The position numbers and the translations under genes were made by a program. A stretch of 55,922 nucleotides of DNA, from positions 1 to 55,922 of the forward strand of contig JAUXYJ010000007.1 of assembly GCA_030694465.1 (NCBI GenBank), read 5' to 3'. The first letter of the stretch is position 1; each line of letters starts with the position of its first letter. The notes beneath the pieces are model-generated. The model made no database searches. It worked only from the letters and a program-made list of their open reading frames with translations, and was not told where the DNA came from. This document shows positions 34,422-43,756 of the stretch, one piece after another. Source of the DNA: Deltaproteobacteria bacterium (lineage in GTDB: Bacteria > Myxococcota_A > Polyangia > Polyangiales > Ga0077539).

Positions 34422-36044
34422 ATGAGACGTTGTGCGTGCTTTGGGTTTGTGTTGGCGTTGTTGGCAACCGCGGGCTGTGGTCCCAGGCTCGCGTGTGGCG
34501 AGGGTACAGTCGAGCGCGATGGGCGCTGCGTGGTCGCTGGGCTCGATGGGTCGGTCGAGATGGACGCGCAGCGTGATGGGATGGCGAGCGGTGACGGAGC
34601 GAGCGCGGACGTACGCGACGATGCTCCGCGCGTGACGATCGATGACGTGGACCGGCTGTCGGACTTTAGGTTTCAGGTGCGGGGCTCGGTGCCGAGAGAC
34701 TCACGCGGAGGCGTGCTTCCGGTCGGCGCGATGATGCAGTTAGTCGGCGCTGGGGTTTATGAGGGCCGCGGGTTTTGGGTTCCGCTCGCGCGGGTGGCGG
34801 TGGGCGTGGACAACGGTGTGGTGAGCCTCTCGCTGCGCGACGGTGAGCTCTATGTCACTGCGCTGCGCGAGGGCACCGCCGTGATCCGCGGCGAGATTGA
34901 CAGCGCCGCGGGTGCCCGCGTGATCGAGTACCCGCTCACGGTGCGCGGAACGATGCGCGGCACGCTTCAGTCTCTGGCCATCACGATGGGCACGACCACC
35001 GGGGGCGTCTTTGATGCGGGGAGGGTGCCAACACTGAGCGCGTTTGCCCTGGATTCTCCCACGCAGATCGTGACGCTTCTGCGCTTCGTGTCAGCCAGCG
35101 ATACGGGCGCTAATCCGCCCTCAGCGGGCTACACGTTGCTCGCGTCGTCAGACCTAGCGTACGAAGTGACAGCGGGCAGCGGCACCGTCGACGCGGCGGG
35201 CACCGTGCGCGCGAGCGCGGTGGGCACAGTGCAGCTCAGCGTGCGTTATCGCCCGAGGGCCATCACGTTGACCGAGCCGATGACCACGACGAGCGCGCGC
35301 TTTGTGGGCGAGGCGACACAGACTGGGACACTCGTCGTCGGTGACTTTTTGCAGAGCTCGCCGACCGACGGTGCGCAAGGCGCGCTGGTCTCGGGGGCGT
35401 CGCAGTCCGCGGACTCTGCGGACCCAGCGGATCAGTATCCGAGCCCAAACTTGGGTGGAATCTTGTTGGGGACGTGGCTCATTCGGCCGGTGGTCTTGCG
35501 CGTCGCGCGGGTGCACGGAGTTGGCGAAGATCGCTATTTGCGCTGGGTTTTGCCTGGGCAATATCGCACGCGATCCTCGGGCGACCCGCGCGCGTTTACC
35601 TTGGACACCGCCGGTGTGTTGCGCAGCGGCGCGACCGGCGTGGCGCTGCTCACGGTGACCTCGGGCACGCATGAGGCGCCCATCATGCTGCGCTCGGTGG
35701 ACGAGCGCGCTCCGCCGATGCTGCGTGCAGAGCCGGCGATGTTCACGTTGGCGGCCCCGCGTGGGGTCGGTGTGCGCAATTGCGGCAACGCGCTGCGGAT
35801 GTTTGTCACGATGCCGGGGATGGCTGAGCGGCCATTTTCGCCAGTCGAAATCCTCGCGCTTCGCTTGTCGGCGGACTTCTCAGACGCCTACGCGAGCGAG
35901 CTGATCCCCTCTGGCGTGAGCAACGGCGCGCACTACTGCACACCTACGGTGCGCTTTGGCACCACTCACCCGAGCATGGGTCGTCTGCAAGCGTATTTGC
36001 TCGGCGGAATGGTCAACGTGCCGTACGTGGTGACCGCAGACTGA
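34422..36044 (+). CDS. Exported lipoprotein, function unknown
   Basis: A 540-aa lipoprotein with signal VLALLATAGC. The mature N-terminus has a CGPRLACGEGTVERDGRC stretch, as in many myxobacterial lipoproteins that carry one disulfide-rich knot, then an Asp/Ala-rich spacer. The rest is predicted beta-rich: repeated strands such as VVSLSLRDGELYVTALREGTAVI and TVDAAGTVRASAVGTVQLSVRY look like bacterial Ig-like (BIG2) domains. A Ser/Asp-rich loop lies near 330. No enzyme motif is seen. It stands alone, divergent from drmA. It may be an envelope adhesion or scaffold protein, but that is inference. Confidence 0.72.
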   Translation: MRRCACFGFVLALLATAGCGPRLACGEGTVERDGRCVVAGLDGSVEMDAQRDGMASGDGASADVRDDAPRVTIDDVDRLSDFRFQVRGSVPRDSRGGVLPVGAMMQLVGAGVYEGRGFWVPLARVAVGVDNGVVSLSLRDGELYVTALREGTAVIRGEIDSAAGARVIEYPLTVRGTMRGTLQSLAITMGTTTGGVFDAGRVPTLSAFALDSPTQIVTLLRFVSASDTGANPPSAGYTLLASSDLAYEVTAGSGTVDAAGTVRASAVGTVQLSVRYRPRAITLTEPMTTTSARFVGEATQTGTLVVGDFLQSSPTDGAQGALVSGASQSADSADPADQYPSPNLGGILLGTWLIRPVVLRVARVHGVGEDRYLRWVLPGQYRTRSSGDPRAFTLDTAGVLRSGATGVALLTVTSGTHEAPIMLRSVDERAPPMLRAEPAMFTLAAPRGVGVRNCGNALRMFVTMPGMAERPFSPVEILALRLSADFSDAYASELIPSGVSNGAHYCTPTVRFGTTHPSMGRLQAYLLGGMVNVPYVVTAD

Positions 36045-36105
36045 GCGCTCGTAGCTCTTGTCTTTGGCAGCGCACGTGAAGTGTTGTACTCGCGCACTCG
36101 AAAAC

Positions 36106-36939
36106 ATGAAGAGTGCAGAGCAGCTAGAGGCGCGCCGGGTTGAGCTTGAGGCCACGATCAACGAGCCAGTCACGCTGGATTTCGTCGCGGGGGAGTTTCG
36201 GTTGTTTCAGCGCAAGCGGGGACATCGGTACTCGACCGATGATTTGCTCACGGCGTACTATGCGATCGCCAAGGCCCCGACCGAAGTGCACACGATGCTG
36301 GATTTGGGCACGGGGATCGGGAGCATCGGGATCAGCTGCGCGTGGAAGTTCGAAGAGGCAGAGCTCTATGCGATCGAGGCGCAAGAGATCAGCTATTTGT
36401 TCTTGCGCGAGAACCTCTGGGCCAACGACCTCAACGCGCGGACGGTCACGGCGCGGGGCGATCTACGCGAGGTGACCAAGGCGCCTCCGTGGGGCGAGAA
36501 GCTCTTTGATTTGGTCACTGGGAGCCCGCCCTACTGGGCCGCGACCGATGGGATTCTCTCGCCGGATTCGCAGCGAGCGCGGGCGCGGTTTGAGATGCTC
36601 GGCGACGTGAGTGATTACTGCGTTGCGGCCAAGCGAATGCTCAAGCCCGAAGGGCATTTTGTGTTCTGTTTTCCACAGAATCAGTGTGCGCGGGCGTTGA
36701 AGAGCGTGGCGGACGCGGGGCTCGCGGTGAGGGTGCGGCAGGATGTGTTTCCGCAGGCGGGGCTGCCGGCGATTTTGTCGCTGTTTTGCTGTGTGCACGC
36801 CGAGGCCTCGCGCGCGGCCGAGGTGGTCGAGCCTGCGCTCACGGTCCGAGACAGCCAGCGGCTCACCACGGCCGAGATGAACGTCGCGCGCGCTGTCTTG
36901 GGCCTGCGTCCCAAGGACACGGGGCTCGAGCGCTCGTAG
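36106..36939 (+). CDS. SAM-dependent methyltransferase, TrmN6/YfiC-like (tRNA adenine-N6)
   Basis: A 277-aa class I methyltransferase. Motif I is MLDLGTGIGSIGIS (about 66-79), an acidic residue ends the next strand (YAIEAQ), and the catalytic-type motif IV is VTGSPPYW (about 140-147), the (N/D/S)PPY signature of adenine-N6/amino methylases. The N-terminal FRLFQRKRGHRYSTDDLLTAYYA is typical of the YfiC/TrmN6 group, which methylates A37 of tRNA-Val. ATG 36106 is chosen because it gives the normal family length; several upstream start codons are possible. It is not adjacent to, or on the same strand as, the drm genes and lacks a target-recognition domain, so I do not take it as the DISARM methylase. 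Confidence 0.84.
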   Translation: MKSAEQLEARRVELEATINEPVTLDFVAGEFRLFQRKRGHRYSTDDLLTAYYAIAKAPTEVHTMLDLGTGIGSIGISCAWKFEEAELYAIEAQEISYLFLRENLWANDLNARTVTARGDLREVTKAPPWGEKLFDLVTGSPPYWAATDGILSPDSQRARARFEMLGDVSDYCVAAKRMLKPEGHFVFCFPQNQCARALKSVADAGLAVRVRQDVFPQAGLPAILSLFCCVHAEASRAAEVVEPALTVRDSQRLTTAEMNVARAVLGLRPKDTGLERS

Positions 36940-36987
36940 GGTTGTCCTGGGGCGACGCGGAGAGGCGTTAGGGGTATCACTCGGAGG

Positions 36988-38397
36988 GTGAATCGCGTCT
37001 CACTCTCGGGTCTTGTCTTGGTCTCGGTCCTCGGTGCGCAGGGCTGCAGCCCGCCGGTGCCTACTGCAGACGCCTCGCGCGATGACGCGCTGGTGAGCGA
37101 TGGGGCTTTCACCGAAGACGTGGGTGACCTCGCGACGGATGCCACAAGCGACGCTCTCGGTGACACCTCGATGGACGTGGGCTCGATGGGCAACGGGTTC
37201 GAATTCGTAGACCGTTCGCCCGCGATGTGTCCCCTCTCGCCAGCGCTCTGTGCGTCGGAATGGCCCACGACGGGGGCCGTCGAGCGGTGGCGTTCGCGCG
37301 AGCGGTTTGGCGCGGTCATGCACGATCGCACCGCGTGGCATTACCGGCCGCCGGCGAGCGGCACACAGCCGCTTCCGCTTGTGATTTTTCTGCACGGAGG
37401 CAATGGCAACGGGCCCAAGCTGTTCTCGCGCACGTTCGATGAGCTCGCGCGTGGCGAAGAGGTCGCGTGGCGCCGCAACACCGCGACGTGTGCCTTTGAG
37501 TACGGCCGAATGTTTCGCGATCGCACGGGCGGCGTGTGTGTCCCGCCGGCGGTGCGCTACCGTGGCGCCGAGCCTTTTGCCCTGCTGTTTCCCGACGGAA
37601 TCCTCAGTCGATCGACCCCGATCCCCGACGCGCGCCACTGGGAAGACGGCCGCACGCCCTCGCCAGGGCAGCTCCAAGACGCCGAGTCTCGCGACGACGT
37701 GGGCTTCATCGCGCACCTCATCGCGCAGGCCAGCACACGCGCCGACGTCGACCCCGAGCGCATCTATCTCGTGGGCTGGTCCAACGGCGGCATGATGACC
37801 CAGCGGGTGCTGTGCGCGCTCGACGAGCCTGGCCGCGAGCCCCTGCGCCGCATCGCCGCGGTGTCCGTGGGGATCGCCGCGATGCCAGCCAATCTCTACG
37901 ATGGCGCCATGGGAAGAATGCGTTGCCCGAGAGTCAGCATGTTCATGCCCCCGGTGATGTTTAGCCTGGGTCGAGGCATCCCGACTGCCGACTGCGAGCG
38001 ATACCCGTGCACGCAGCCGGTGACCGATGGCGACGGGATCATGCCCTACGCGGTGATGGGCGAGCGGCACCGGGTCAACTCTCCCGATCAGGGCATGGTG
38101 GTGAGCGTGGCGGACTCGCTTGGGGTCTTTCGAGCGGCGATGACAGCGGCCTACGGCGCGCCGATGCCCGAGACCCAGAGCATGCTCGGGACCTTCACCG
38201 AGCTGCGCACGCTCACGTTTGGTGTGGGCACGGTCGCGCTGCACACGATGGTGACCGTTGGGGGCGCGCACGAGGCTGCTTCGAGCCGCGCGGACTTCGC
38301 GCCCGAGCCTCGACAGTGGGCTTTTTTGGCTGGGTATCGACGGCGCATGGGCGCGATCGAGCGCAGGGTCGGGGCGGCGGTCACGGGCGAGTACTGA
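36988..38397 (+). CDS. LpqC-like (PHB depolymerase/feruloyl esterase-type) esterase lipoprotein
   Basis: A 469-aa lipoprotein (signal SVLGAQGC) with an Asp/Ala-rich spacer of about 50 residues. The alpha/beta-hydrolase fold is seen from LPLVIFLHGGNGNG (oxyanion His-Gly), through the nucleophile elbow VGWSNGGMM (G-x-S-x-G, Ser at about residue 270), to TVGGAHEAASS with a possible catalytic His near the end. LpqC and PHB-depolymerase-like enzymes cleave ester bonds in polymers or plant phenolics. The substrate is unknown. GTG 36988 gives the only good signal peptide, although the GGAGG is almost adjacent to it. The stop is 14 bases from the converging Gly-rich gene. Confidence 0.82.
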   Translation: MNRVSLSGLVLVSVLGAQGCSPPVPTADASRDDALVSDGAFTEDVGDLATDATSDALGDTSMDVGSMGNGFEFVDRSPAMCPLSPALCASEWPTTGAVERWRSRERFGAVMHDRTAWHYRPPASGTQPLPLVIFLHGGNGNGPKLFSRTFDELARGEEVAWRRNTATCAFEYGRMFRDRTGGVCVPPAVRYRGAEPFALLFPDGILSRSTPIPDARHWEDGRTPSPGQLQDAESRDDVGFIAHLIAQASTRADVDPERIYLVGWSNGGMMTQRVLCALDEPGREPLRRIAAVSVGIAAMPANLYDGAMGRMRCPRVSMFMPPVMFSLGRGIPTADCERYPCTQPVTDGDGIMPYAVMGERHRVNSPDQGMVVSVADSLGVFRAAMTAAYGAPMPETQSMLGTFTELRTLTFGVGTVALHTMVTVGGAHEAASSRADFAPEPRQWAFLAGYRRRMGAIERRVGAAVTGEY

Positions 38398-38411
38398 GAC
38401 GCATCGTTGGC

Positions 38412-41400
38412 TTAGCTGCTTCGGAGAAGGGTGCCTTGTGCGGGGATTTCGTCTGCGAATTGCCTGACTTCTTCGCGTTGGATCTCTTCGGCTACGTGGG
38501 TGAGTGCGGCGTAGTCTTGTGCGATCAAGAGGTCTCGCTTGGCTTCTTGGGCGAGGGTGGCAAACGCGCCCGCGTTGGTCTCACGTGTGCCCTCGCGCGA
38601 GAGCATCTCGTCGAGAGAGACCCCGTCGATCACGCGCTCGGTGGGGGGCAAGAGGTCGCGGGCGTCAGAGCGCTTTCGTGAGCCAAATCGCTGGTTCAAT
38701 CGATCGTGGATGCGTGCCAGGTGCGTCTCGGTGAGGCTCGCGTCTTCGTCCATCGCGCGCCACACAGCCTCGATCGCGGCGCGACGTGTCTTGATGCGTT
38801 GGTCATAGTCGCGGTGGGTCTCCTCGCTGTCGGTGCGCGACGCGATGATCGCCTCGCGAGCACGCAGGAGTCTCTTGCGCAGGACCGGGCCGCGGCGCAG
38901 TCCCCACGCGCCGGGGAGCCACTCCCACCAGCGCGAACCGGCGCTGGCCAAGAGCTCAAGCCACGCACAGAGCTCGATGAGGCGTCTGCCCTCGTCTGAG
39001 TCTACCGCGGCGATCCCGTCGCGCTGGCTGGCCTCGAGGGCCGCAAGCAGTGGCAGTTGTGCGAGCAGGTCGCGGGTCTTGGTGCCGGACTTCCAGCCCA
39101 AGGCGAGGGTGCTGCTGAGCTCGTAGGTGAGGTCATCGAGGATCGAGGCGACGACGACGTCTGCGACACCGCCTTGGACCGAGACGCTGCGCTGCCCAAA
39201 CGGGATCGCAGAAGTGCGTAACAAATTGATTTTCTTATCGAATTTGATCGCAGCGAGCACCGCGGCGAGGGTCTCGTCTGAGCTCACTGTCATCGCGCTG
39301 TGCGCTGAGAACGCGTCGATGTGGACCTCGCTCACGGTGGTGTCTGTGGGCGCGAGGGCAGGGACCTCTTCGAGGGTCCCGAGCGTGAACTTGCGCAGGC
39401 CCCACACCTTTCGCGCGACGCTGGGCGCGAAGCGGTGGACGACCACGGTGCGTGCGTCGGGATGGGTCGCGAGGTTTTGTTCGTTGCGTGCCTGCGCGCG
39501 CTTGACCAGTGCCTCGGGTTTGGGCTCGCTCCAGGGCCAGAGGTGCCACTTGGTGACCTCTTCGCTGCGGTCGGGTCTCTGGGCTTGGACGAGGTGGTGT
39601 TGCAGCACGTTGGCGTCGCCGACGTAGAGCGTCGCGCAAGGGCTCGCGTGGGTCTGTGCGTTGGTGACAAGCTCGCTTGTGCGGCTGTCTCCGCCGGGGC
39701 CGTCCATCGCGTAATCCAGCACAATTGCGAGCAAAAACCGCGCGTTTGCACCCAGCACGTTGACCCCGCCCTCGAGTGACGCGTCCCAGAGCGTGTGGGT
39801 GAGCCCGAGGTCTTCGCACAAGCGCTGCCACGCGGTGAGCTCTTCGCGTTGTGTGCGGTTGTTGACCACGAGCAACACGTCCGCGTCCATGCGCGCAAAC
39901 GGGACCCCGACGCGGACCTCGAGCGCTTGCAGTTGCACGGGTCGCGCGTTGCGAGGGTCACTGAGATACGCGAGCTCGACGGCGAGCTCGAACCGCGCGC
40001 TGGTGTACGGGCGGGCGTCTGGAGCGACCGCGAGGACGAGCTCGAAGTCCTCATGCGACTGCGACCCAATGCGCTTGACCACGTGGTGCCAGCCGACGTC
40101 TAAGCGCGCGCGGCGGCCGTCGGAGTCGAGCGTGATGACCTCGCCGTCGGTGAGCTCTCCGCCCACGAGTCGCCAGCGGACCGCGAGCTCACGGCCGGGC
40201 TCGGCGTCGCGACCGAGCGCGCTGAGGGCGATGTTTCGCAAGCGAAAGCGCACACGGGTCGCCTGCCCTTGCGCGAGCGAGTACAGCGACTCGATCGGCG
40301 AGATCACCACCGGAAACTGCACGACGAGCTGCCCGGTCTTGGGGTCGAGCGTGGACTCGAACGCGCCGAACTTGCGGTTGGCGTCGGGCAGCGCGCAGCA
40401 CAGGTGGATGGTCTCGTTTGCGTTGAGCACCTGGCCTGGCACAGACGGCGTGTGGCTGTGGAGTGCCAGCGAGAGCGAGTCGGTCTCGAAGACGTAGGTC
40501 TCGTTGGGCTCGAGTGATCGCGGGAGGGTGAGAATTTGCTGCTCGTCTGCGTCGACCCAGCCCTCTTCGACGACGGCGATGACGACGTCGTGGTGTGCGG
40601 GCGTGGGCATTCCGCCGACGTTTTGCACGGCGATGCGCGACACGATGACCTTCTCTTCGGGCTCGTACACTCCGTCGCGGTTGGCGTTGTCGTGCTGAAA
40701 ACCCACTACGCGAAGGTCGTATCGCTCGGTGTAACGGCGGACATTCCCGTGGTTGTCTTCGACCTCGATGACAAACGATCCGGCGCGCCCAGGGCTTCCG
40801 CTGTGGAGCTGCGCGCTGCCGCTGCTTCCGTTGCGTCCTGAGGGGCCTGTCGAGCCCCCTGAGTTGCTGTGGTACGTGGTTCTGCTCTGCGAATTTCCGT
40901 TTGAATCGGTGTACCACTCGGTCTCGGTCCACGAGTACGAGCTGCCCCCTGCGCCGCCCGCGCCACCCTGTCCGCCGCTGCCATTGAGCCCTGCGGGACC
41001 GCCTCCGCCGCCTGCATGCTGGTGCGCGACGAGCACGAGCAAGTGTGTGTCGCGCTCGTGAACGCGCACAGCGATGGCCCCACCGTTGCCCCCGCCCGCA
41101 CCATCGGATCCGTTGCCACCGTTGCCGCCGTCACCGCCGCGCCCGCCGTCGCTGCCCGAACTGTAGCGTGTCGCGTCGCTCCCAGGGCTGCCGGTGTGTC
41201 CGTCGCCACCGCGGCCACCGCGGCCACCGCGGCCACCGCGGCCACCGTTGGCCAAGAGCTCGAGCTCACCGGGCTTGCTGAAGTCTACCGCTGCAAACAC
41301 AGGCTGCTGTGAGAGATCTCCACCGACAATGTGCCCGCTGAGCGAGGCCTCGAAGGGTCTAGGTTGGCTCTCGAGTCGCACGCGGATCGCGCGTGAGCTT

Positions 41401-41570
41401 TGGCCTGGCTGAGCGCTTCCGGCCGAGCCCGCGTGGCCGCCACCGGGGCCTCCGTCGTACCCATCGGGCGCGTGGGCTCCGGGAGATCCGCTTGCGTTAA
41501 CCCTCGCGAGCGGGCCGACTGGGGTGGTGGTGTCCTGGGGCTGTTGATCGGCTGCGACGCGAAAGACCAT
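38412..41570 (-). CDS. Large glycine-rich (collagen-like) multidomain protein, function unknown
   Basis: A 1052-aa protein with no signal peptide or membrane segment. ATG 41570 is the first methionine leaving no palindrome-derived sequence; no Shine-Dalgarno is evident. Residues of about 25-65 and 105-260 are Gly-rich with collagen-like [11 protein letters not shown] and [17 protein letters not shown] blocks, alternating with beta-strand text ([17 protein letters not shown]). Next, [18 protein letters not shown] looks like a Ca-binding loop, then CARDB-like beta domains (about 320-560). An alpha/beta domain follows ([31 protein letters not shown]), and the C-terminal ~250 residues are charged helices likely to form coiled coils ([15 protein letters not shown]). 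I do not recognise the whole. Absence of an export signal is surprising for such a protein. Confidence 0.75.
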   Translation of the reverse strand: MVFRVAADQQPQDTTTPVGPLARVNASGSPGAHAPDGYDGGPGGGHAGSAGSAQPGQSSRAIRVRLESQPRPFEASLSGHIVGGDLSQQPVFAAVDFSKPGELELLANGGRGGRGGRGGRGGDGHTGSPGSDATRYSSGSDGGRGGDGGNGGNGSDGAGGGNGGAIAVRVHERDTHLLVLVAHQHAGGGGGPAGLNGSGGQGGAGGAGGSSYSWTETEWYTDSNGNSQSRTTYHSNSGGSTGPSGRNGSSGSAQLHSGSPGRAGSFVIEVEDNHGNVRRYTERYDLRVVGFQHDNANRDGVYEPEEKVIVSRIAVQNVGGMPTPAHHDVVIAVVEEGWVDADEQQILTLPRSLEPNETYVFETDSLSLALHSHTPSVPGQVLNANETIHLCCALPDANRKFGAFESTLDPKTGQLVVQFPVVISPIESLYSLAQGQATRVRFRLRNIALSALGRDAEPGRELAVRWRLVGGELTDGEVITLDSDGRRARLDVGWHHVVKRIGSQSHEDFELVLAVAPDARPYTSARFELAVELAYLSDPRNARPVQLQALEVRVGVPFARMDADVLLVVNNRTQREELTAWQRLCEDLGLTHTLWDASLEGGVNVLGANARFLLAIVLDYAMDGPGGDSRTSELVTNAQTHASPCATLYVGDANVLQHHLVQAQRPDRSEEVTKWHLWPWSEPKPEALVKRAQARNEQNLATHPDARTVVVHRFAPSVARKVWGLRKFTLGTLEEVPALAPTDTTVSEVHIDAFSAHSAMTVSSDETLAAVLAAIKFDKKINLLRTSAIPFGQRSVSVQGGVADVVVASILDDLTYELSSTLALGWKSGTKTRDLLAQLPLLAALEASQRDGIAAVDSDEGRRLIELCAWLELLASAGSRWWEWLPGAWGLRRGPVLRKRLLRAREAIIASRTDSEETHRDYDQRIKTRRAAIEAVWRAMDEDASLTETHLARIHDRLNQRFGSRKRSDARDLLPPTERVIDGVSLDEMLSREGTRETNAGAFATLAQEAKRDLLIAQDYAALTHVAEEIQREEVRQFADEIPAQGTLLRSS
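41206..41250 (-). repeat. 9-bp tandem repeat coding GGR
   Basis: Four exact CCACCGCGG units (41206-41241) plus one diverged unit, encoding repeated Gly-Gly-Arg on the minus strand. The exact tandem units could slip and change length without shifting frame. Confidence 0.9.
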
Positions 41571-41638
41571 TGGGGGGTTGTCGCGCGAGTGTACGGGCTC
41601 TGGTCGCACATGGGCAGCACCCACGAAGTGTCCCTGAC

Positions 41639-41654
41639 CCGGCGACGTCGCCGC
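41639..41654. repeat. Dispersed palindrome, 15/16 copy 8
   Basis: CCGGCGACGTCGCCGC differs from the consensus only in the last base. It lies about 69 bases upstream of the Gly-rich gene start. Confidence 0.8.
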
Positions 41655-41921
41655 CGTGGAGCCCGCCACGTCCGCGTGACCGAGACCCTACGAAAACCCA
41701 GCAAATTGACTGTTGGAGTGCCCATTGCGGGGGTACCCAAGACTCGCCATAGAGACACCCATACGACACGTTGGCCAAGGGGCCAAAGGGCTGATGGAGG
41801 GGACGCTGCTCGCTGATGCGGTGGTTGATCCGCTCGAGGACTCTGAGATGCTCGCGCAGCGCGGTTGCCCTCGCAGCGCAGCCCCCGAGCGCGATGTCGA
41901 GCGAGCGCTTGGTGCCTCGGT

Positions 41922-41935
41922 CTGCGAATTCGCAG
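41922..41935. repeat. Gene-end motif CTGCRAATTYRCAG, copy 4 (perfect palindrome)
   Basis: CTGCGAATTCGCAG, followed by GTGAA, 30 bases beyond the stop codon of the small membrane protein gene (minus strand). Confidence 0.6.
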
Positions 41936-41965
41936 GTGAAGTTCGCGCATGCGGCGCAATCCTCT

Positions 41966-42373
41966 CTACGCCCTCCGCCAAAGAGCGCGGGCCAGGGCGA
42001 GGGTCCCGAGCAACGGCGCGATCACCCCCAACACCACCACGCCCTGCCAAAACTCAAACCCTGTGCTGCCGTCACCGCGAGGCGCGTGGATGGCTTGCGC
42101 CACGAGCACAAGCTGCACAGTGCCCACGAGCGCCGCGGGCAACAGCGTCGCGATCGCTGCGGTTCTTCGCACGCCCGGAGATTTTGCAAACCCCAACACG
42201 AGCCCCTGAACCAGCAAGATGACCAACACAAGTGGCACCAACATGGGTGCAAAGAGCCAGCCCAATGCGTCACCCGACGAACCCGGCATCAAGAGCGCGT
42301 GCGCGTCCGAGCCGCCCAACGTGACTGCGAGGGTGAGCGCAGAGAAGAGAACCCGGCGTGGCGTCCGTCTCAT
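41966..42373 (-). CDS. Small membrane protein (135 aa), function unknown
   Basis: Starts MRRTPRRVLFSALTLAVTLGG with a signal-like first segment (possible cleavage after SDAHA). Two or three further hydrophobic helices follow (FAPMLVPLVLVILLVQGLVLGF; IATLLPAALVGTVQLVLVAQAI; GVVVLGVIAPLLGTLALARAL), ending in a basic WRRA. No family is recognised. It is divergent from the cytochrome gene, with a dispersed palindrome in the 150-base gap. Confidence 0.6.
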   Translation of the reverse strand: MRRTPRRVLFSALTLAVTLGGSDAHALLMPGSSGDALGWLFAPMLVPLVLVILLVQGLVLGFAKSPGVRRTAAIATLLPAALVGTVQLVLVAQAIHAPRGDGSTGFEFWQGVVVLGVIAPLLGTLALARALWRRA

Positions 42374-42468
42374 TGCGCTCAAGGCTACAACGAAAGTGCC
42401 CACAAATCGCTGACGATCCGACGATCGCGCGTCTCTAGAGACTCTCGCCCGCCCGGATATTGCGCTAC

Positions 42469-42484
42469 CCGGCGACGTCGCCGG
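42469..42484. repeat. Dispersed palindrome CCGGCGACGTCGCCGG, copy 9
   Basis: Exact copy and the longest symmetric one: ACCCGGCGACGTCGCCGGGT, 20 bp, in the divergent gap between the small membrane protein and cytochrome genes. Confidence 0.92.
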
Positions 42485-42526
42485 GTCACTCGGGGGCTGA
42501 GTCCGGCGCGACGTGCATCGGTGGTA

Positions 42527-43753
42527 ATGCGTGCGATGAATCAAGCACACGAGCGAGAGCACCCCACGCGATCGTTGCTACGCTCACGCATCCTGATGGC
42601 TGCGCGCGCACACCTCTCGCTGATCTCGACGCTCATGCTTGGCGTCACGATGAGCGCGCTGCGCGGCGAGAGCCAAGATTTGCGCGCCCCGGTGTCGCCG
42701 CCCTCGACGGTGAGCTCGCATGGGCTCCGTGGGGCGCGCGCAAGTGCCACCGCGTGCGCACACTGTCACAGCGAAATCACTGGCGAATGGACGCTCTCTC
42801 AGCACCGAACCTCTTGGACCGACGAGGTCTTTCAGAGCGCCTATCGGCTCGAGCCCATGCAGTTCTGTCGTGGGTGCCACGCGCCGCTCAACCCCGACGC
42901 GCAGCCTGTGCCCACAGGCGAAGCCGCCCACGACGGGATCTCTTGTCGGGTCTGCCACGGAGAGAACAACAGTGCGCGAGCCGTTGCCGCCAGCGAAGAG
43001 ATCACCGCTCAGCGGGCGCGGTGTGGCGGCTGTCATCAGTTTAATTTTCCTGCATTTTTGCTGACGCAAGGTGGCATGGCCCTCGCGAGTGCGCCCATGC
43101 AAGACACCTTCGGCGAGTGGCAACGCGCGGTTGCATCAGGGATGACCGAGACGTGCCAGTCGTGCCACATGCCCTGGGTCCGAGGGCCTGAGGGACGTAG
43201 ACATCGCAGCCACCGGTTCGAGGGCTCGCGCAGCCAAGCGCTGCTCTCAAGCGCGCTCATCACCGACGTGCGCGCGACGCGTAGGGCCCACGGCGTCCTC
43301 ACCGCCCACGTGCTCGTGCGTGCAGACCACGTGGGCCACGCGGTGCCGACTGGGGACGTATTTCGGCGGCTGGTCGTGCGCGTTTGGCTAGATCAAAACC
43401 AGAGCGAATCGCGAGAGATCGTGTACGCGCGGCAGTACGAGAGTCGCTACGAGCGCGACCCTGCGGGAGAGCTGCGCTGGGTGCGCCGCGAGGTGCAGGA
43501 CACCCGCGTCCAGCCTCCGTCGCAGGCCCTCGTGTCGCCCCGCGAGGTTCACTTTGCCAACGTGACCCCGAGCACACACACGCTGCACTGGCGCATCGAG
43601 CACCAGCTCATGCCACCCGAGCAGGCCGCGAGCAAACACATCGCCGACGCAGTCAACCGCATGCTCATCCGCGAGGGAGAGATCGCGATCGATGCTGCAA
43701 ATTCACAAGTGAACTCTAATCCCACGCCCCCCGGCGCGCCCCCCCGAGGCTAA
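42527..43753 (+). CDS. Periplasmic multihaem (pentahaem) cytochrome c
   Basis: A 408-aa exported protein (signal HLSLISTLMLGVTMSALRG; ATG 42527 or 42596) with five CxxCH haem sites: CAHCH, CRGCH, CRVCH, CGGCH and CQSCH, in the first ~220 residues. The text TACAHCHSEITGEWTLSQH and GISCRVCHGENN resembles cytochrome c554/nitrite-reductase-type electron carriers. The C-terminal half (SALITDVRATRRAHGVLTAHVLVRADHVGHAVPTGD) is beta-rich, with several His. It probably shuttles electrons in the periplasm; its redox partner is unknown. Its last ~20 codons are repeated, as DNA, at 46338-46398. It converges on the first Cys-rich gene with 3 bases between stops. Confidence 0.86.
   Translation: MRAMNQAHEREHPTRSLLRSRILMAARAHLSLISTLMLGVTMSALRGESQDLRAPVSPPSTVSSHGLRGARASATACAHCHSEITGEWTLSQHRTSWTDEVFQSAYRLEPMQFCRGCHAPLNPDAQPVPTGEAAHDGISCRVCHGENNSARAVAASEEITAQRARCGGCHQFNFPAFLLTQGGMALASAPMQDTFGEWQRAVASGMTETCQSCHMPWVRGPEGRRHRSHRFEGSRSQALLSSALITDVRATRRAHGVLTAHVLVRADHVGHAVPTGDVFRRLVVRVWLDQNQSESREIVYARQYESRYERDPAGELRWVRREVQDTRVQPPSQALVSPREVHFANVTPSTHTLHWRIEHQLMPPEQAASKHIADAVNRMLIREGEIAIDAANSQVNSNPTPPGAPPRG
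43653..43713 (+). repeat. Direct repeat C1: cytochrome 3' tail
   Basis: Forty identical bases (43653-43692), beginning TCAACCGCATGCTCATCCGC, plus ~20 near-identical ones carrying the CTGCAAATTCACA motif. They recur at 46338-46398 at the same distance from a paralogous gene. Confidence 0.92.
43695..43708 (+). repeat. Gene-end motif CTGCRAATTYRCAG, copy 5
   Basis: CTGCAAATTCACAA, in the last codons of the cytochrome gene (coding for AANSQ), 45 bases before its stop. Confidence 0.5.
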
Positions 43754-43756
43754 ACT

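Larger units (their letters stand above)
41571..41965. other. Intergenic region between Gly-rich protein and small membrane protein genes
   Basis: About 395 bases without a convincing gene. It contains the near-perfect palindrome at 41639 and the CTGCGAATTCGCAG motif at 41922. The 5' flank of the Gly-rich gene (minus) is here. Confidence 0.45.

Noticed and set aside
36106..36939. Methyltransferase as the missing DISARM modification enzyme
   Set aside because: Its N-terminus and SPPY context fit TrmN6/YfiC tRNA methylases. It is on the opposite strand beyond another gene and has no DNA target-recognition domain.
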